Counted from the stretch's first letter, positions 26,664 to 36,726 are shown. The stretch: 64,000 nucleotides of DNA from CBDFNC01 sp965249895 (GCA_965249895.1 CBDFNC010000005.1:1984001-2048000); one strand, 5' to 3'. A program made the numbers and translations. The notes: generated by a model from the letters alone, not told the origin.

Positions 26664-26689
26664 CAATCAACTATCAACTAAGCAAGGCC

Positions 26690-27781
26690 TTAGAAGTTGT
26701 AACGTACGCCAGCTGCGTATACGTTGTCGTTACGGTCGCGACCGTCGTAGTCTTTGCTGTCATCGAACTTAGCTTCTGTGTAGAACATAACATTGTTCCA
26801 GTCATACATAGCACCCAGACTGTAGTATCTCTGCAGAGCGTCAGTATTTTTGTCTTCCAGACTGTTCCAACCTGTGTATACCTGTAGACCCATGTCCAGG
26901 GTATAAGCCAATACACCTTCATGACCACGAGCGTCTTTAACTACGCCGTCAGTCGATGCACCAGAGATCTTGCCGCCTACATTGTCACGACCTGCATGAT
27001 CGTCGTACTGACCGTAAGAAACTGCAGCGTAGATTGGGCCTTTGGCGTATTTTGCGCTAGTGATCCAAGCTTTAGCATCACCAACAGTATGGCCGTCACC
27101 TAGCAGAGAAAGCTCATCTTTCTTCGCTTGTGTACGCTGCATAGTGTTGTAAGCAGCACCGATGTTGAAGCCAGAGTCACCGAAGTCATAGCTTAGGGCT
27201 GCGCCGTAGCCAGCTTCACGGCCAACTTTTTCGGAAGAGTCTTCGAACTGGTATTGCACCGCCAAGTTCAGGCCAGCAAAATTATTTCGGTAGATAAGGG
27301 CATCGTTTGCACGACCAGTACCTGTGTCACCGTGGTTCTCGTAAGTACCGGATGCGCTACCGCCGTATACCCAAAGTACGTCTGTCGCACCGGATACGTC
27401 GTAATAAGCAGACCACTGCTTACCGAACGAGATAGAGCCAGCTTGTTCGTTGGTCATGGAAATGTAACCTAGACGGTTGTACAGGCCCCAGTCATCATTC
27501 TGAGGGTTATCCATGCCCCACTCCAGCTTGGCGTGAGCTAACCAGCCGTTACCCATTTCACGGGTAAAACCAAAGTTGATACGGGAAGAGTTATCTTTTG
27601 TGTTGGCTTCGCGATCACCTTCGGCGTTGTCTTTGTTGCTTTCAACCATCAGGTTGATACGACCGCCAACAGTTACGCTGTTTGCTTCATCTTGGTAGAT
27701 TTCCGCCGCTTGAGAAGCGCCAGTAGCCAGAAGTGCAGGAATTACGATTGCTAGTGTTAATTTTTTCACTGAGACATCCAT
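26690..27781 (-). CDS. Gram-negative general porin
   Basis: 363 residues from the ATG at 27781 (MDVSVKKLTLAIVIPALLATG). A GTG four codons later (27769) would also give a normal signal peptide. The signal is cleaved after ASQA; the mature protein starts AEIYQDEANSVTVGGRINL. Alternating beta-strands, the constriction-loop region and the terminal phenylalanine (YAAGVRYNF) mark an OmpC/Omp35-type outer-membrane porin. It is just downstream of the sugar ABC genes and may provide the matching outer-membrane route, though it has its own terminator. Confidence 0.9.
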   Translation of the reverse strand: MDVSVKKLTLAIVIPALLATGASQAAEIYQDEANSVTVGGRINLMVESNKDNAEGDREANTKDNSSRINFGFTREMGNGWLAHAKLEWGMDNPQNDDWGLYNRLGYISMTNEQAGSISFGKQWSAYYDVSGATDVLWVYGGSASGTYENHGDTGTGRANDALIYRNNFAGLNLAVQYQFEDSSEKVGREAGYGAALSYDFGDSGFNIGAAYNTMQRTQAKKDELSLLGDGHTVGDAKAWITSAKYAKGPIYAAVSYGQYDDHAGRDNVGGKISGASTDGVVKDARGHEGVLAYTLDMGLQVYTGWNSLEDKNTDALQRYYSLGAMYDWNNVMFYTEAKFDDSKDYDGRDRNDNVYAAGVRYNF

Positions 27782-28033
27782 TATGATTATTTTTTGAAAA
27801 ATGATCATCCATGGGCCATCTAAAACTTTTAGAGACGCTATCAATAATGCGATATCCGTGTCGCCGGCAACAGAATCTATGAAAGGTTCAAACTGTTTTC
27901 AAATCAAAAAAACATAACTAACAGATACATCAACTACAGGGAGGGTTGGCAGCGGCAGGCACAGCCTGGGTTGCAGCGAAGTTATTACTCTAAAATTTTC
28001 TGCCAATTATTTTTCATTTTCTTTTCAATCCGG
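27782..28033. other. Gap between porin and ABC ATPase genes
   Basis: No frame supported; AT-rich, probably the porin promoter region on the minus strand. Confidence 0.4.
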
Positions 28034-28070
28034 CAAAAAAATGGGTTATCCCGCCTGTGAAAGATAACCC
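28034..28070 (-). terminator. Terminator of the sugar ABC operon
   Basis: On the minus strand GGGTTATC and GATAACCC form an eight-base stem followed by A and a run of seven Ts, about 95 bp after the ATPase stop. Confidence 0.8.
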
Positions 28071-28164
28071 ACCATACCTGCTAACCATCAACAAAACCAA
28101 AGCATATTAGCCTGCCAACCTTGTCTCCTGGTTATATTTTTTCTGCCTTAATTTACTCAATAAA

Positions 28165-29295
28165 TTATGCAACGCGCTGAATCTTACTGCTGGCCATATT
28201 ACCCGGCTTCAGGCGTTTAAAAGACAACCCCTGGGCATCAAACATATAAAACGAGTCCGGATTGGCACTCACTGTCATTTCCACACCCATTTCGACTGCA
28301 TGATTGCCATCCCCTCGAAGTACCAGATCGGTGCCATCACCTAAGGTCAGATAGATAAAGTTGGACTCCCCCAGGTGTTCAACGATGGCGACTTTACCGT
28401 GCAGGCGCTCACTATAGCCGGTATCTTCAACAACATGCTCGGAACGTACACCCAATTTGATCTTGTCACCTACACTCGCAGTTGAAGCGTCAATGGATGC
28501 GGTGATCTTGCTACCACTTTCCAGCTGAACCACCACAGAGTCAGGATTAATTTCCAGAATTTCACCCGGAAGCAAATTCATCGTTGGCGAACCGATAAAA
28601 GTGCCGACAAACTCATTTCTCGGCTGTTGGTAAAGTTCGAGAGGTGTACCCGATTGCTGAATAATACCATCGCTGAGTACCACTATCTTATTACCCAGGG
28701 TCATGGCTTCCACCTGATCATGGGTTACATAGACTATGGTGGAATCCAATTGATTATGTAGCTTGGCGATTTCCAGGCGGGTCTGGACCCGCAGCGATGC
28801 ATCCAGGTTGGACAAAGGCTCATCGAACAGGAATAACCTGGGCTCACGCACAATGGCGCGGCCAATAGCCACACGCTGGCGTTGGCCACCGGACAACTCT
28901 TTGGGTAAACGATCCAACAGGTGATCGATTTTCAGAATCTTAGCTGCGTTACGGATCCGCTCATCAATTTCCGCTTTATTGGTTTTGGCTACTCTGAGGC
29001 CAAACGCCATATTTTTGTAAACAGTCATATGCGGATAAAGGGCATAAGACTGGAACACCATAGCAATACCACGATGGGCCGGGGACCAGTCGTTAACTAA
29101 ATCACCGCCAATATGCAGCTCACCTTCGCTGATATCTTCCAGGCCTGCCAGCATCCGCAACAGGGTAGATTTACCACAGCCGGAAGGGCCCACCAGCACC
29201 ACGAAATCACCGTCTTCGATTTCCAGGTTTATGTCTTTTAATACGGGTGTATCGGTATAGGTTTTGCCGATATTCTTTAAAGATACATTTGCCAT
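28165..29295 (-). CDS. Sugar ABC transporter ATP-binding protein (UgpC/MsmK/MalK type)
   Basis: 376 residues. Walker A is GPSGCGKST at about 37-45, then the Q-loop (MVFQSYALYPHMTVYKN), signature LSGGQRQRVAIGRAIVR near 134, and Walker B LFLFDEPLSNLD. The C-terminal TOBE-type regulatory domain has VRSEHV near 283. Such ATPases power CUT1 carbohydrate importers and can serve several permeases. It ends an operon of binding protein, two permeases and ATPase; a copy of repeat A lies in the 120-bp gap before it. Confidence 0.93.
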   Translation of the reverse strand: MANVSLKNIGKTYTDTPVLKDINLEIEDGDFVVLVGPSGCGKSTLLRMLAGLEDISEGELHIGGDLVNDWSPAHRGIAMVFQSYALYPHMTVYKNMAFGLRVAKTNKAEIDERIRNAAKILKIDHLLDRLPKELSGGQRQRVAIGRAIVREPRLFLFDEPLSNLDASLRVQTRLEIAKLHNQLDSTIVYVTHDQVEAMTLGNKIVVLSDGIIQQSGTPLELYQQPRNEFVGTFIGSPTMNLLPGEILEINPDSVVVQLESGSKITASIDASTASVGDKIKLGVRSEHVVEDTGYSERLHGKVAIVEHLGESNFIYLTLGDGTDLVLRGDGNHAVEMGVEMTVSANPDSFYMFDAQGLSFKRLKPGNMASSKIQRVA

Positions 29296-29329
29296 AATTC
29301 AAACTCACCAATACTGAATATTTGTTGAG

Positions 29330-29412
29330 TGGCGCCGATGCGTTCGGCGAATTAATCGCCGAACGCGCATCCCTGCATTAAACATCTCATCCCTGAGATG
29401 GATTCGGCTCCA
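29330..29412 (+). repeat. Dispersed repeat A, copy 5 (shortened)
   Basis: GCGTTCGGCGAATTAATCGCCGAACGC is a perfect palindromic head joined to ACATCTCATCCCTGAGATGG and GATTCGGCTCC. It sits inside the ABC operon between permease and ATPase, where it may reduce or process the downstream message. Confidence 0.8.
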
Positions 29413-29415
29413 CGA

Positions 29416-30276
29416 TTACTTTACTGCGCCTGAGGTCAGGCCTTTAATTAGCTGTCTTGAGAAAATGATATACAAGATAACGATAGGCACGACCGCCAGG
29501 CTTAACGAAGACAGTACCGAGTTCCAATCTGTGGTGTACTGACCGATAAACTGCTGTACGCCAAGGGTTATGGTCTGAGTTTCAGCGCCAGGCGCCAAAA
29601 TCAGCGGGAACCATAGGTCATTCCAGATAGGTATCATGGAAAACACAGCTACTGTGGCTATCGCAGGGCGGATCAGTGGCAAGACAACTTGGAAGAAGAT
29701 CTTGTACTCTCCCACGTTGTCGCAACGGGCCGCCTCTTTAAGCTCTTTTGGTATCTGCTGCATAAACTCATGGAGTATAAAGATAGCCAGTGGTAACCCC
29801 TGCGCCACATATACTAGTACCAGAGCCGTTAATGTGTTTGTCAGATTTAGCTGCACCATCAGCTCAAGAATACTCACTGTGCCCAGGCGAATAGGCACCA
29901 TAATGCCAACTCCCATAAACAACAGCAGCCACTTACTGCCCTTAAACTTGTATTCAGACAAGGCCCAGGCCGCCATAGCACCCAGCACAAGCACAAGGGC
30001 CAGGGATATCACAGTAACAATCAGGCTGTTGCCAAAAAACAGCAGCACACTGGACTTGGAAAATACCTTTTCATAACCAATCAGGGTAAAGGTATCCAGA
30101 CTTGGCAAAGCCAGCGGATCCCTGAAGATGGCTTTTTTAGTCTTAAACGAGTTAATGAACACCAGCACCACGGGGAATAAAGCGATGATGGTATACATGC
30201 CTAATACCATATGGATTAGGGATTTATTGATGACCTGACTATGTTGAGATTTTCTCATAACTTGATTTCCTATCAA
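29416..30276 (-). CDS. Carbohydrate ABC transporter permease (MalG type)
   Basis: 286 residues, six membrane segments. The EAA loop is EAARCDNVGEYKIFFQVVLPLIRP near residue 190, which docks the ATPase. The start overlaps the stop of the upstream permease by four bases (ATGA), so the two permeases are made in equal amounts. Family CUT1 importers of mono-, di- or oligosaccharides; the substrate cannot be fixed from the permease. Confidence 0.93.
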   Translation of the reverse strand: MIGNQVMRKSQHSQVINKSLIHMVLGMYTIIALFPVVLVFINSFKTKKAIFRDPLALPSLDTFTLIGYEKVFSKSSVLLFFGNSLIVTVISLALVLVLGAMAAWALSEYKFKGSKWLLLFMGVGIMVPIRLGTVSILELMVQLNLTNTLTALVLVYVAQGLPLAIFILHEFMQQIPKELKEAARCDNVGEYKIFFQVVLPLIRPAIATVAVFSMIPIWNDLWFPLILAPGAETQTITLGVQQFIGQYTTDWNSVLSSLSLAVVPIVILYIIFSRQLIKGLTSGAVK

Positions 30277-31190
30277 AGCTCAAAGCGAGTTAAGCGGCGC
30301 TGAACAAAGTAGAAGTAAATCCCTACACCAATCAAAATAACCAGGAACATTAAACTCGCTATGGTTGACCCTAAGGTCGCACTACCAGCCTGGCCGGCAT
30401 AACCAAAGAAAGTACGATAGAAATAAGTACCCAGAATATCCACCGACTGACCAGGACCGCCACCAGAGCCGTACAAGGTATACATCAGGTCCCAGGCGTT
30501 AAAGTTGCCGACAAAGGTCAAAATAGTGACCAGACCTAAAGTGGGATAGATAAGGGGTAGCTTAATTTCGAAGAAGATACGCACCGGTGATGCACCGTCC
30601 ACATAGGCGGCATCCACCACCTCTTCTGGAATTGATAACAGAGCGGCATAGATCAGCATCATCGGCATGCCGACCCATTGCCATACTGAAATCAGTGATG
30701 TGGTAAATAGTGCTGATGATTCCAGGCCCAGCCAGGCATCAAAATACTGCTCCAGGCCAACCCAGGACATCATGGTTTCACTCACGCCCCACAGAGGGCT
30801 CAGGATCAGTTTCCAAACGAAGCCGATTATCACCACGGACAACAAGGTCGGCAGAAAAATCAACGTACGGTAGGTCTTGGCGCCACGCAGGTTAGCGGTA
30901 CTCAACAAGGCTGCCAATAACAACGCGATGGGGTTTTGGATCAGCATATTCACCAGGAAGAACTTAGTGTTATTCCACACGGCTCGCCAGAAACCTTCGG
31001 AGAAGTGCTCACTGGTGAATATGGTGAAGTAGTTCTCTATGCCGTTAAAGGTACGGTTGCCCGTGATATCTTCGGCGAAAAAACTCAGTCTTAACGTGTC
31101 TATCAAAGGATAGGCGCTAAACAGGGTATAGATAATGAAGGCGGGTGCCAGAAACACCAATATATGCCAGGGGAACGTCTTTTTATACAT
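30273..31190 (-). CDS. Sugar ABC transporter permease (MalF type)
   Basis: 305 residues with six membrane segments. The start is MYKKTFPWHILVFLAPAFII and the EAA-type loop AAYVDGASPVRIFFEIKLPLIYPTL lies near residues 196-220. It pairs with the following MalG-type permease to form the channel. It lies about 60 bp after the binding-protein gene. No anomalies. Confidence 0.93.
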   Translation of the reverse strand: MYKKTFPWHILVFLAPAFIIYTLFSAYPLIDTLRLSFFAEDITGNRTFNGIENYFTIFTSEHFSEGFWRAVWNNTKFFLVNMLIQNPIALLLAALLSTANLRGAKTYRTLIFLPTLLSVVIIGFVWKLILSPLWGVSETMMSWVGLEQYFDAWLGLESSALFTTSLISVWQWVGMPMMLIYAALLSIPEEVVDAAYVDGASPVRIFFEIKLPLIYPTLGLVTILTFVGNFNAWDLMYTLYGSGGGPGQSVDILGTYFYRTFFGYAGQAGSATLGSTIASLMFLVILIGVGIYFYFVQRRLTRFEL

Positions 31191-31251
31191 GGCAAACTCA
31201 CTACTCGGGGGGAAAGTGCCGACCCGTCACTGGGTCGGCAATAATACAAGC

Positions 31252-32499
31252 TTACTTTTTATAAGATTTATCGAAGCCAGATTGGACGCGAGCCGCTACT
31301 TCTTCACCTGAGACAGTACCGTTAAGTACCTCTGCACTGGCGTTCCATAGCGCATCTGCCAAGCTAGGCTCGCCGCGACTGATGATCTGTGAGTGAACAC
31401 GGATAGTGGACTCACAAGAGTTACGCCACCCCAGCATCTCATTGGCCACTGGATCTTCCACTTTAATCTGGTGCTTAGACAGTGAGAAGAAACCGGTTAC
31501 CTTGTTGGTGTATAGGTCAGCAAATTCTTTGCTGCCCATCCAGGCCAGGAATTTAGCTGCATCTTCAGGGTTTTTACTGTTCTTGTTAATACCCATACCG
31601 ATATCTGTGTGATCTGAGATATAGCACTGGTCACCGGCTTTCGCGACAGGTGGGTAGAAAACACCGTATTCAAAGTCTACAGAGTTGTTAAACCCTGAAA
31701 TTTCCCAGGAGCCGCCTGGATAGATAGCTGCACGGCCAAGGTTAAATAAGTTCTGGGAATCGGAATAACCCTGAGCCTGATAACCTTTACCCATGTATGG
31801 ACCCCACTTGGCCATCTGCTGCCAAGGACCCGTAAATTCAGCATCACTAAACTTAGCCGTACCAGCGATTAGTGCCTTACGACCCTCTTCACCTTTCCAG
31901 TAGTTCGGACCTATACCTGTGTAAGCAACTTCTGCTGCTTCCCACTTATCATTGGTGCCCAAAGAAATAGGTGTGTAACGGCTCTTCGACTTGATTTTTT
32001 CAAGGACGGCAAAGAACTCGTCTTGTGTCTTAGGTACGCTTAGGCCCAACTCTTTGAAGATTTCTTTGTTGTAGTAGAAACCGTGCATTACAGACGCCAT
32101 CGGCATACAGTAAGTGGCGCTACCGTCATCGGTTTGCCATGCGACTTTAGCGCCGTCAGGGAAACTTTCCATACCTTTTTGGCCAGAAAGTTCTTTCATG
32201 TTGCCCTGGTTGTACCAACCAAGAGTTATGTCAAAAGGACGACAAGTGATCAGGTCACCGGCTGTGCCACCTTTAAAACGGGTTGCGATAGCGCCGTTAT
32301 AATCGGGTGGGTTGGTCGGTGCAAACACGACTTTTACATCCGGGTGAGATTTATTGAACGCAGGAATTAACACCTCTTCCCATAAGTCTTTATCATCCGT
32401 GCGCCAGCTTTCTATTGTAATGTTGCCAGCTTGAGCGGCAAAACTTGCAGCCATCGAGGCGGCAACTGCTGAAAGTGTTAAAACCTTAGTCAATTTCAT
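31252..32499 (-). CDS. Extracellular solute-binding protein of a sugar ABC transporter
   Basis: 415 residues. The signal peptide MKLTKVLTLSAVAASMAASFAAQA is cleaved before GNITIESW. The remainder is a family 1 binding protein with the hinge-region GRAAIYPGGSWEISG near 255. It has a good AGGAGA site before the ATG. It opens the four-gene import operon and is divergent from a second, GtsA-like binding protein and its two-component system. A CUT1 sugar is the expected ligand; which sugar is not visible. Confidence 0.92.
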   Translation of the reverse strand: MKLTKVLTLSAVAASMAASFAAQAGNITIESWRTDDKDLWEEVLIPAFNKSHPDVKVVFAPTNPPDYNGAIATRFKGGTAGDLITCRPFDITLGWYNQGNMKELSGQKGMESFPDGAKVAWQTDDGSATYCMPMASVMHGFYYNKEIFKELGLSVPKTQDEFFAVLEKIKSKSRYTPISLGTNDKWEAAEVAYTGIGPNYWKGEEGRKALIAGTAKFSDAEFTGPWQQMAKWGPYMGKGYQAQGYSDSQNLFNLGRAAIYPGGSWEISGFNNSVDFEYGVFYPPVAKAGDQCYISDHTDIGMGINKNSKNPEDAAKFLAWMGSKEFADLYTNKVTGFFSLSKHQIKVEDPVANEMLGWRNSCESTIRVHSQIISRGEPSLADALWNASAEVLNGTVSGEEVAARVQSGFDKSYKK

Positions 32500-33147
32500 G
32501 TTATCTCCTTTAGGGATTTATCCATTTTGACAAACTGTATCCGTTGTATCTGACGGATTCGCCATTTAACTTAACAGCTCAGTTACATTTAACAAAAAAA
32601 CAGAATTTATAACTGATAAGAAATTGATAGATTCAATTAAAATCTTCAATTTCAAGTGGATAACCTAGATCAAGCTAGGTTGTAAAGTATCGAAACCTGA
32701 CACTTGTTGCTTATTTGTGAAATAAGATGGCCATAGTTGAAAGGTTTTGAAAGATATAAAAAGATACCTTTACACTTCATAACGTTTCTTTGCGTAGTCC
32801 AGGGTTATATTGTGAGCAAGATCTTCTTTTATATCCCTATGTATTCCACACCTTGGTCCGGGCTGGGGCAGTTAGCTGTCAAACCTGGGTTGTAGGAGAC
32901 GAACCCATCTCTGGGATGAGATGTTAAGCGCATGGATGCTCGTTCGGCGAATATAGCGCGCTGTGTTCGCAGAACAAGTTCTGCTCCTACTTGCTGCTCA
33001 TAAAGTTTGTGAAGGCCCTCCCATCCCCCCAGTAATAAGCTATCAATCTTGTTACACATAAATAACAATGTGCCGGGAAAGAAAGCTGGAAAAATCCACT
33101 CAGGGAAAGGCTGCATGTGCATATCGTATGTGCTTGCGGCACACACT
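32500..33147. other. Divergent control region of the sugar locus
   Basis: A 650-bp gap between two divergent binding-protein genes. It is AT-rich from 32530 to 32770, with repeat A (inverted copy 6) at 32892-32989. Promoters for both directions must lie here; I could not fix hexamers or response-regulator sites with confidence. Confidence 0.5.
32892..32989 (-). repeat. Dispersed repeat A, copy 6 (inverted)
   Basis: Read on the plus strand it starts GTAGGAGACGAACCCATCTC and ends TTCTGCTCCTA, i.e. the reverse of copies 1, 3 and 4. Confidence 0.8.
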
Positions 33148-34392
33148 ATGGTTCGTTTTTTTGTTATTTGTTTTTTCACCGCGTTAACACCCAGGCTCTG
33201 GGCTGAACCTTTGGAAGTCCTACATTGGTGGACATCCGCAGGGGAAACCAAAGCGGTGCAGGTGTTACAAGATGATCTGGCTAAGCAGGGCATACAATGG
33301 CAGGACTCAGCCATCGCCGGAGGCGCCGGCGAAGGTGCTATGGCTGTGTTAAAGACCAAGGTCATTAACGGTAAAGCCCCTATGGCAGCCCAAATGATTG
33401 GGCCAAATATACGCAGTTGGGCGCAACTGGGGTTTTTAAATGAGCTAGATGATATCGCTACCAGAGAACACTGGAGTATGCTGCTCTTCCCTACCATAGA
33501 CAGGCTGGTGCGTTATCAACAGCATTATGTCGCCGCACCTTTTGGAATTCACCGGGTTAACTGGCTCTGGTTAAACCCCCACATATTGAAACAGCTGAAT
33601 ACTAGCGTACCGCAAACCTGGGATGAGTTTTTTACCTATGCGGAGTTAGTCAAGCAGGCCGGTTACATACCGTTAGTGCACGGCAATCAGCCCTGGCAAA
33701 CCGTCACTCTGTTTGAAAACCTGGTGCTCAGCGAAGGCGGGCCCGAGCTTTACCGGCAGATATTTGTAGATCTGGATCTCAACGCGCTCAATTCCAAAGC
33801 CGTTACCCGTAGTTTTGAACGTTTACGTAAATTAAAAACCTATATGGATAATAATATGTCCGGCAGGTCCTGGAACCAGGGCAGTAAAATGGTGCTAGAA
33901 GGCGAAGCCGCCATGCAAATCATGGGAGACTGGGTAAAAGGCGAATTCGATGCCTGGGGTAAACGATATGGTAAGGATTACCTTTGTGCGCCTGTGCCCG
34001 GCACACAAAACTACCACCTTTATAGCGTCGATACCTTTATTATGTTTGCCCGCAACGACGAAAAGCAGGACAGGCAATTGGCCGCCTTAACCAAAACCAT
34101 CACCTCGGATAAGTTTCAAATCGACTACAACCTGGCTAAAGGCTCTATCCCGGTGCGCAGAGACCTATCGGTGGCTGATTTCGATCCTTGCGCCAGGAAT
34201 TCTCACAATACCTTTAAACAGGCGGAAAAAACTAACCAACTTGCTCCCAGCCTGGCCCATAGCATGGCCTCTAATGCAGAAGTAGAAGACATTATTTTTG
34301 ATATTGTGAATCGGTTTTTTCACGATGACAGATTAACGGCAAAACATAGCCAGGCCCGGCTAATACGCGCCCTGGCGGCAGTGAAAGAATAA
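33148..34392 (+). CDS. GtsA-like sugar-binding protein paired with a two-component system
   Basis: 414 residues from the ATG at 33148; an ATG at 33115 has a better ribosome site (AGGGAAAGG) and is an alternative. Signal peptide VRFFVICFFTALTPRLWA, mature start EPLEVLHWWTSAGETKAV. LHWWTSAGE and MGDWVKGEFDAWGKRYGKDY match the glucose/mannose binding proteins (GtsA) of pseudomonads. No permease follows; the next genes are an OmpR-type regulator and its kinase. Either it feeds the divergent transporter or it works as a periplasmic sensor for the kinase, which is inference. Confidence 0.85.
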   Translation: MVRFFVICFFTALTPRLWAEPLEVLHWWTSAGETKAVQVLQDDLAKQGIQWQDSAIAGGAGEGAMAVLKTKVINGKAPMAAQMIGPNIRSWAQLGFLNELDDIATREHWSMLLFPTIDRLVRYQQHYVAAPFGIHRVNWLWLNPHILKQLNTSVPQTWDEFFTYAELVKQAGYIPLVHGNQPWQTVTLFENLVLSEGGPELYRQIFVDLDLNALNSKAVTRSFERLRKLKTYMDNNMSGRSWNQGSKMVLEGEAAMQIMGDWVKGEFDAWGKRYGKDYLCAPVPGTQNYHLYSVDTFIMFARNDEKQDRQLAALTKTITSDKFQIDYNLAKGSIPVRRDLSVADFDPCARNSHNTFKQAEKTNQLAPSLAHSMASNAEVEDIIFDIVNRFFHDDRLTAKHSQARLIRALAAVKE

Positions 34393-34472
34393 GGAAGCGC
34401 TATGTATTATTCCTATTTTATGGACTTTGTATATTCAGAAAAGACAGCCAGCACTGTCGCCGGAGAGTTCGA

Positions 34473-35216
34473 ATGACAGCAAAGAAAATTTTTGTAGTCG
34501 ATGATGATCTGAAGATCCGAACCTTACTCAAGACCTACCTGGAAAAAAACAATTATGAAGTACTTGCCACAGGTGATGGCGAGAGCTTCCTGGCGGAGTT
34601 TAATCATATTGGCCAGCAGGTGGCCCTTGTCGTGCTGGATATTATGTTACCGGGGCAAGACGGATTTAGCGTGTGCCAGAAACTAAGGCAGATGTCCGAC
34701 GTTCCCATTATCATGCTCACCGCCAACGCGGATGAAACAGACCGTATTGTCGGCCTGGAAATGGGCGCCGATGATTATATTGCCAAACCTTTCTCTCCGC
34801 GGGAACTTCTGGCCAGGATCAAGGCAATCCACCGCAGAACCGACACAGTAAGCAGTACAACCATCACCACAGCCTCGCTGAGATATTTTCACTTCAGGGG
34901 ATTTATCCTGGACAGAGTGGAGCGATTGCTCACCGATCCCGCCGGAGAATGTGTTGGCTTAAGCGGCGGTGATTTTCAGCTGCTGGAGTACTTCCTGGAA
35001 AACTCAGGTAAAATTCTTGACCGCGATGCCCTTGCAGAATATACCAGAGGCAAGGAAAACTCGCCCCTGGACCGATACCTGGACGTACAAATTAGTCGAT
35101 TACGCCAGCGGCTGGAATATGCCGGAGAAAAGACCCAGTTGATCAAAACAGTGCGGGGGGCCGGTTACATATTTGCAGTGGAAGTCAGCCTATCCAATGA
35201 AGCATATGTGGTCTGA
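34473..35216 (+). CDS. OmpR-family response regulator
   Basis: 247 residues. The receiver domain (KIFVVDDDLKIRTLL, phospho-acceptor aspartate in VVLDIMLPGQDG near 59, lysine in DDYIAKPF near 110) is joined to a winged-helix DNA-binding domain (DVQISRLRQRLEY...IKTVRGAGYIF). It is between the binding-protein gene and the kinase gene and is likely cotranscribed with both. In pseudomonads the related GltR controls glucose uptake; the same role here is likely but inferred. Confidence 0.92.
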   Translation: MTAKKIFVVDDDLKIRTLLKTYLEKNNYEVLATGDGESFLAEFNHIGQQVALVVLDIMLPGQDGFSVCQKLRQMSDVPIIMLTANADETDRIVGLEMGADDYIAKPFSPRELLARIKAIHRRTDTVSSTTITTASLRYFHFRGFILDRVERLLTDPAGECVGLSGGDFQLLEYFLENSGKILDRDALAEYTRGKENSPLDRYLDVQISRLRQRLEYAGEKTQLIKTVRGAGYIFAVEVSLSNEAYVV

Positions 35217-35265
35217 TCCCATTGTCCATGACCCGTTAATCCAGTGGCTTGAGTAACAACCAGTG

Positions 35266-36717
35266 ATGTTAATAGAAAAAATCAACCGCTTTTTTCCTAA
35301 ATCCCTATTAAGTCGCCTCTCCCTGACCATGATGTTGGGGGTCTTGGTTGTTCAGATAACTGGTAACTGGATTTGGACAGCACAAATAAAAAAAGAGACG
35401 GAGCACAGCAGCCGGGAAGCCGCTCATAACCTGGGACTCAGCCTGATCTCCACCCTGGCCTATTTTAAAAAGTTACCGCCCAACTACCGCTCTATCGTGC
35501 TGGAGCAGATCAGGTCCATCGGCGGAACTCGCTATTTTATTTCTATTCATAACAAACATATAAAAGTTGATGAGATCCCAGACTCAGAACTAAAAAGCGT
35601 CGTAATATCTGAACTCGATAGCATCTTAAAGCAGGAGTTAGGTGCAACCAACACCAGCATCAATTTCGCCATGCCGGAAAAACTCACCGTTTTTGACAAC
35701 GATACGCTACTCATCGACCTGCCCGACCACTGGACACGCCAAACTCTGGTCTTACAGCCCAAGCCGGCACCAATTCTTGTGGTGCAAACAGAAATCGAGC
35801 CCGGGGTGTGGTTTTATATCGCTACGCTGATGCCAGATCCCTTCTTCCTGGAGAAAAATAACCCGCTCACACTCGACCGTATTGTACTGCAGTCCATCAC
35901 TCTTATAAGCGTGTTATTGCTTTCTTTCTTGCTGGTTCGCTGGTTAACCCAACCGTTAAAAACTTTGTCTATCGCCGCCCAGGCATTTGGTAAAGGCATA
36001 GAGCACAAACCCCTGCCAACTTCAGGCAGCCGTGAATACAGCGCCACCGCGAAAGCATTTAATGAAATGGAACAACGCATCCAACGATTTATCGACGACA
36101 GAGAGCGGTTATTCGCTTCTATTTCCCACGACTTAAGAACTCCCATCACCCGCTTACGGCTAAGAACCGAATTGCTTGACGATGACCTGATACAGCAAGA
36201 GTTTGATGAAGATCTGATAGAGCTAGAGTTAATGGTTAAAGGGGCTCTGCAGAGTGTAAAAGACACAGACATCCATGAAAACCAAACCTTGATGGACATG
36301 GACAGGTTTATGAAAAACCTGGTTGCCCAAGGTAAGCAGGTTGGTCATCCAATGTCATATATAAGCACCCCGGTTCAGCCCATCGCCATTAAACCGCTGG
36401 CGCTTAAGCGGGCTATTTTAAACCTGGTAAACAACGCCATCCATTATGGCCAGTGTGCCGATATCCAGCTTGAAGAGCTGGAGCAGCAGTTAGCCATCAT
36501 CATCAGAGACAAAGGACCTGGCATCCCTGAGGAGTCCATGACCCGCTTGTTTGACCCTTATGTGCGGCTGGAGCACGGTAAGCAAATAAATAAACAGGGT
36601 ATGGGGCTGGGCATGGGAATCGCCCAGAACATTATTAATGCCCACGGTGGTGAGCTTATTTTAACCAATATGCCTGAAGGTGGATTAGAAGCGAGAATTA
36701 TTCTGCCGAAGAATTAA
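35266..36717 (+). CDS. HAMP-domain sensor histidine kinase
   Basis: 483 residues from the ATG at 35266 (a GTG lies three bases before). There are two membrane helices, near residues 18-38 and 206-226, with a periplasmic domain of about 165 residues between them. HAMP follows, then the H-box SISHDLRTPITRLRLRTELL with the phospho-histidine, the N-box LVNNAIHYG, G1 DKGPGIPE and G2 GMGLGMGIAQNII. It should phosphorylate the preceding regulator. The periplasmic domain could contact the adjacent binding protein. Confidence 0.92.
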   Translation: MLIEKINRFFPKSLLSRLSLTMMLGVLVVQITGNWIWTAQIKKETEHSSREAAHNLGLSLISTLAYFKKLPPNYRSIVLEQIRSIGGTRYFISIHNKHIKVDEIPDSELKSVVISELDSILKQELGATNTSINFAMPEKLTVFDNDTLLIDLPDHWTRQTLVLQPKPAPILVVQTEIEPGVWFYIATLMPDPFFLEKNNPLTLDRIVLQSITLISVLLLSFLLVRWLTQPLKTLSIAAQAFGKGIEHKPLPTSGSREYSATAKAFNEMEQRIQRFIDDRERLFASISHDLRTPITRLRLRTELLDDDLIQQEFDEDLIELELMVKGALQSVKDTDIHENQTLMDMDRFMKNLVAQGKQVGHPMSYISTPVQPIAIKPLALKRAILNLVNNAIHYGQCADIQLEELEQQLAIIIRDKGPGIPEESMTRLFDPYVRLEHGKQINKQGMGLGMGIAQNIINAHGGELILTNMPEGGLEARIILPKN

Positions 36718-36726
36718 AGGCCTTTT

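Noticed and set aside
26690..27472. Several open frames on both strands in the porin gene
   Set aside because: Shadows caused by the biased codon use of the highly expressed porin; the minus-strand porin frame has all signal and strand features.
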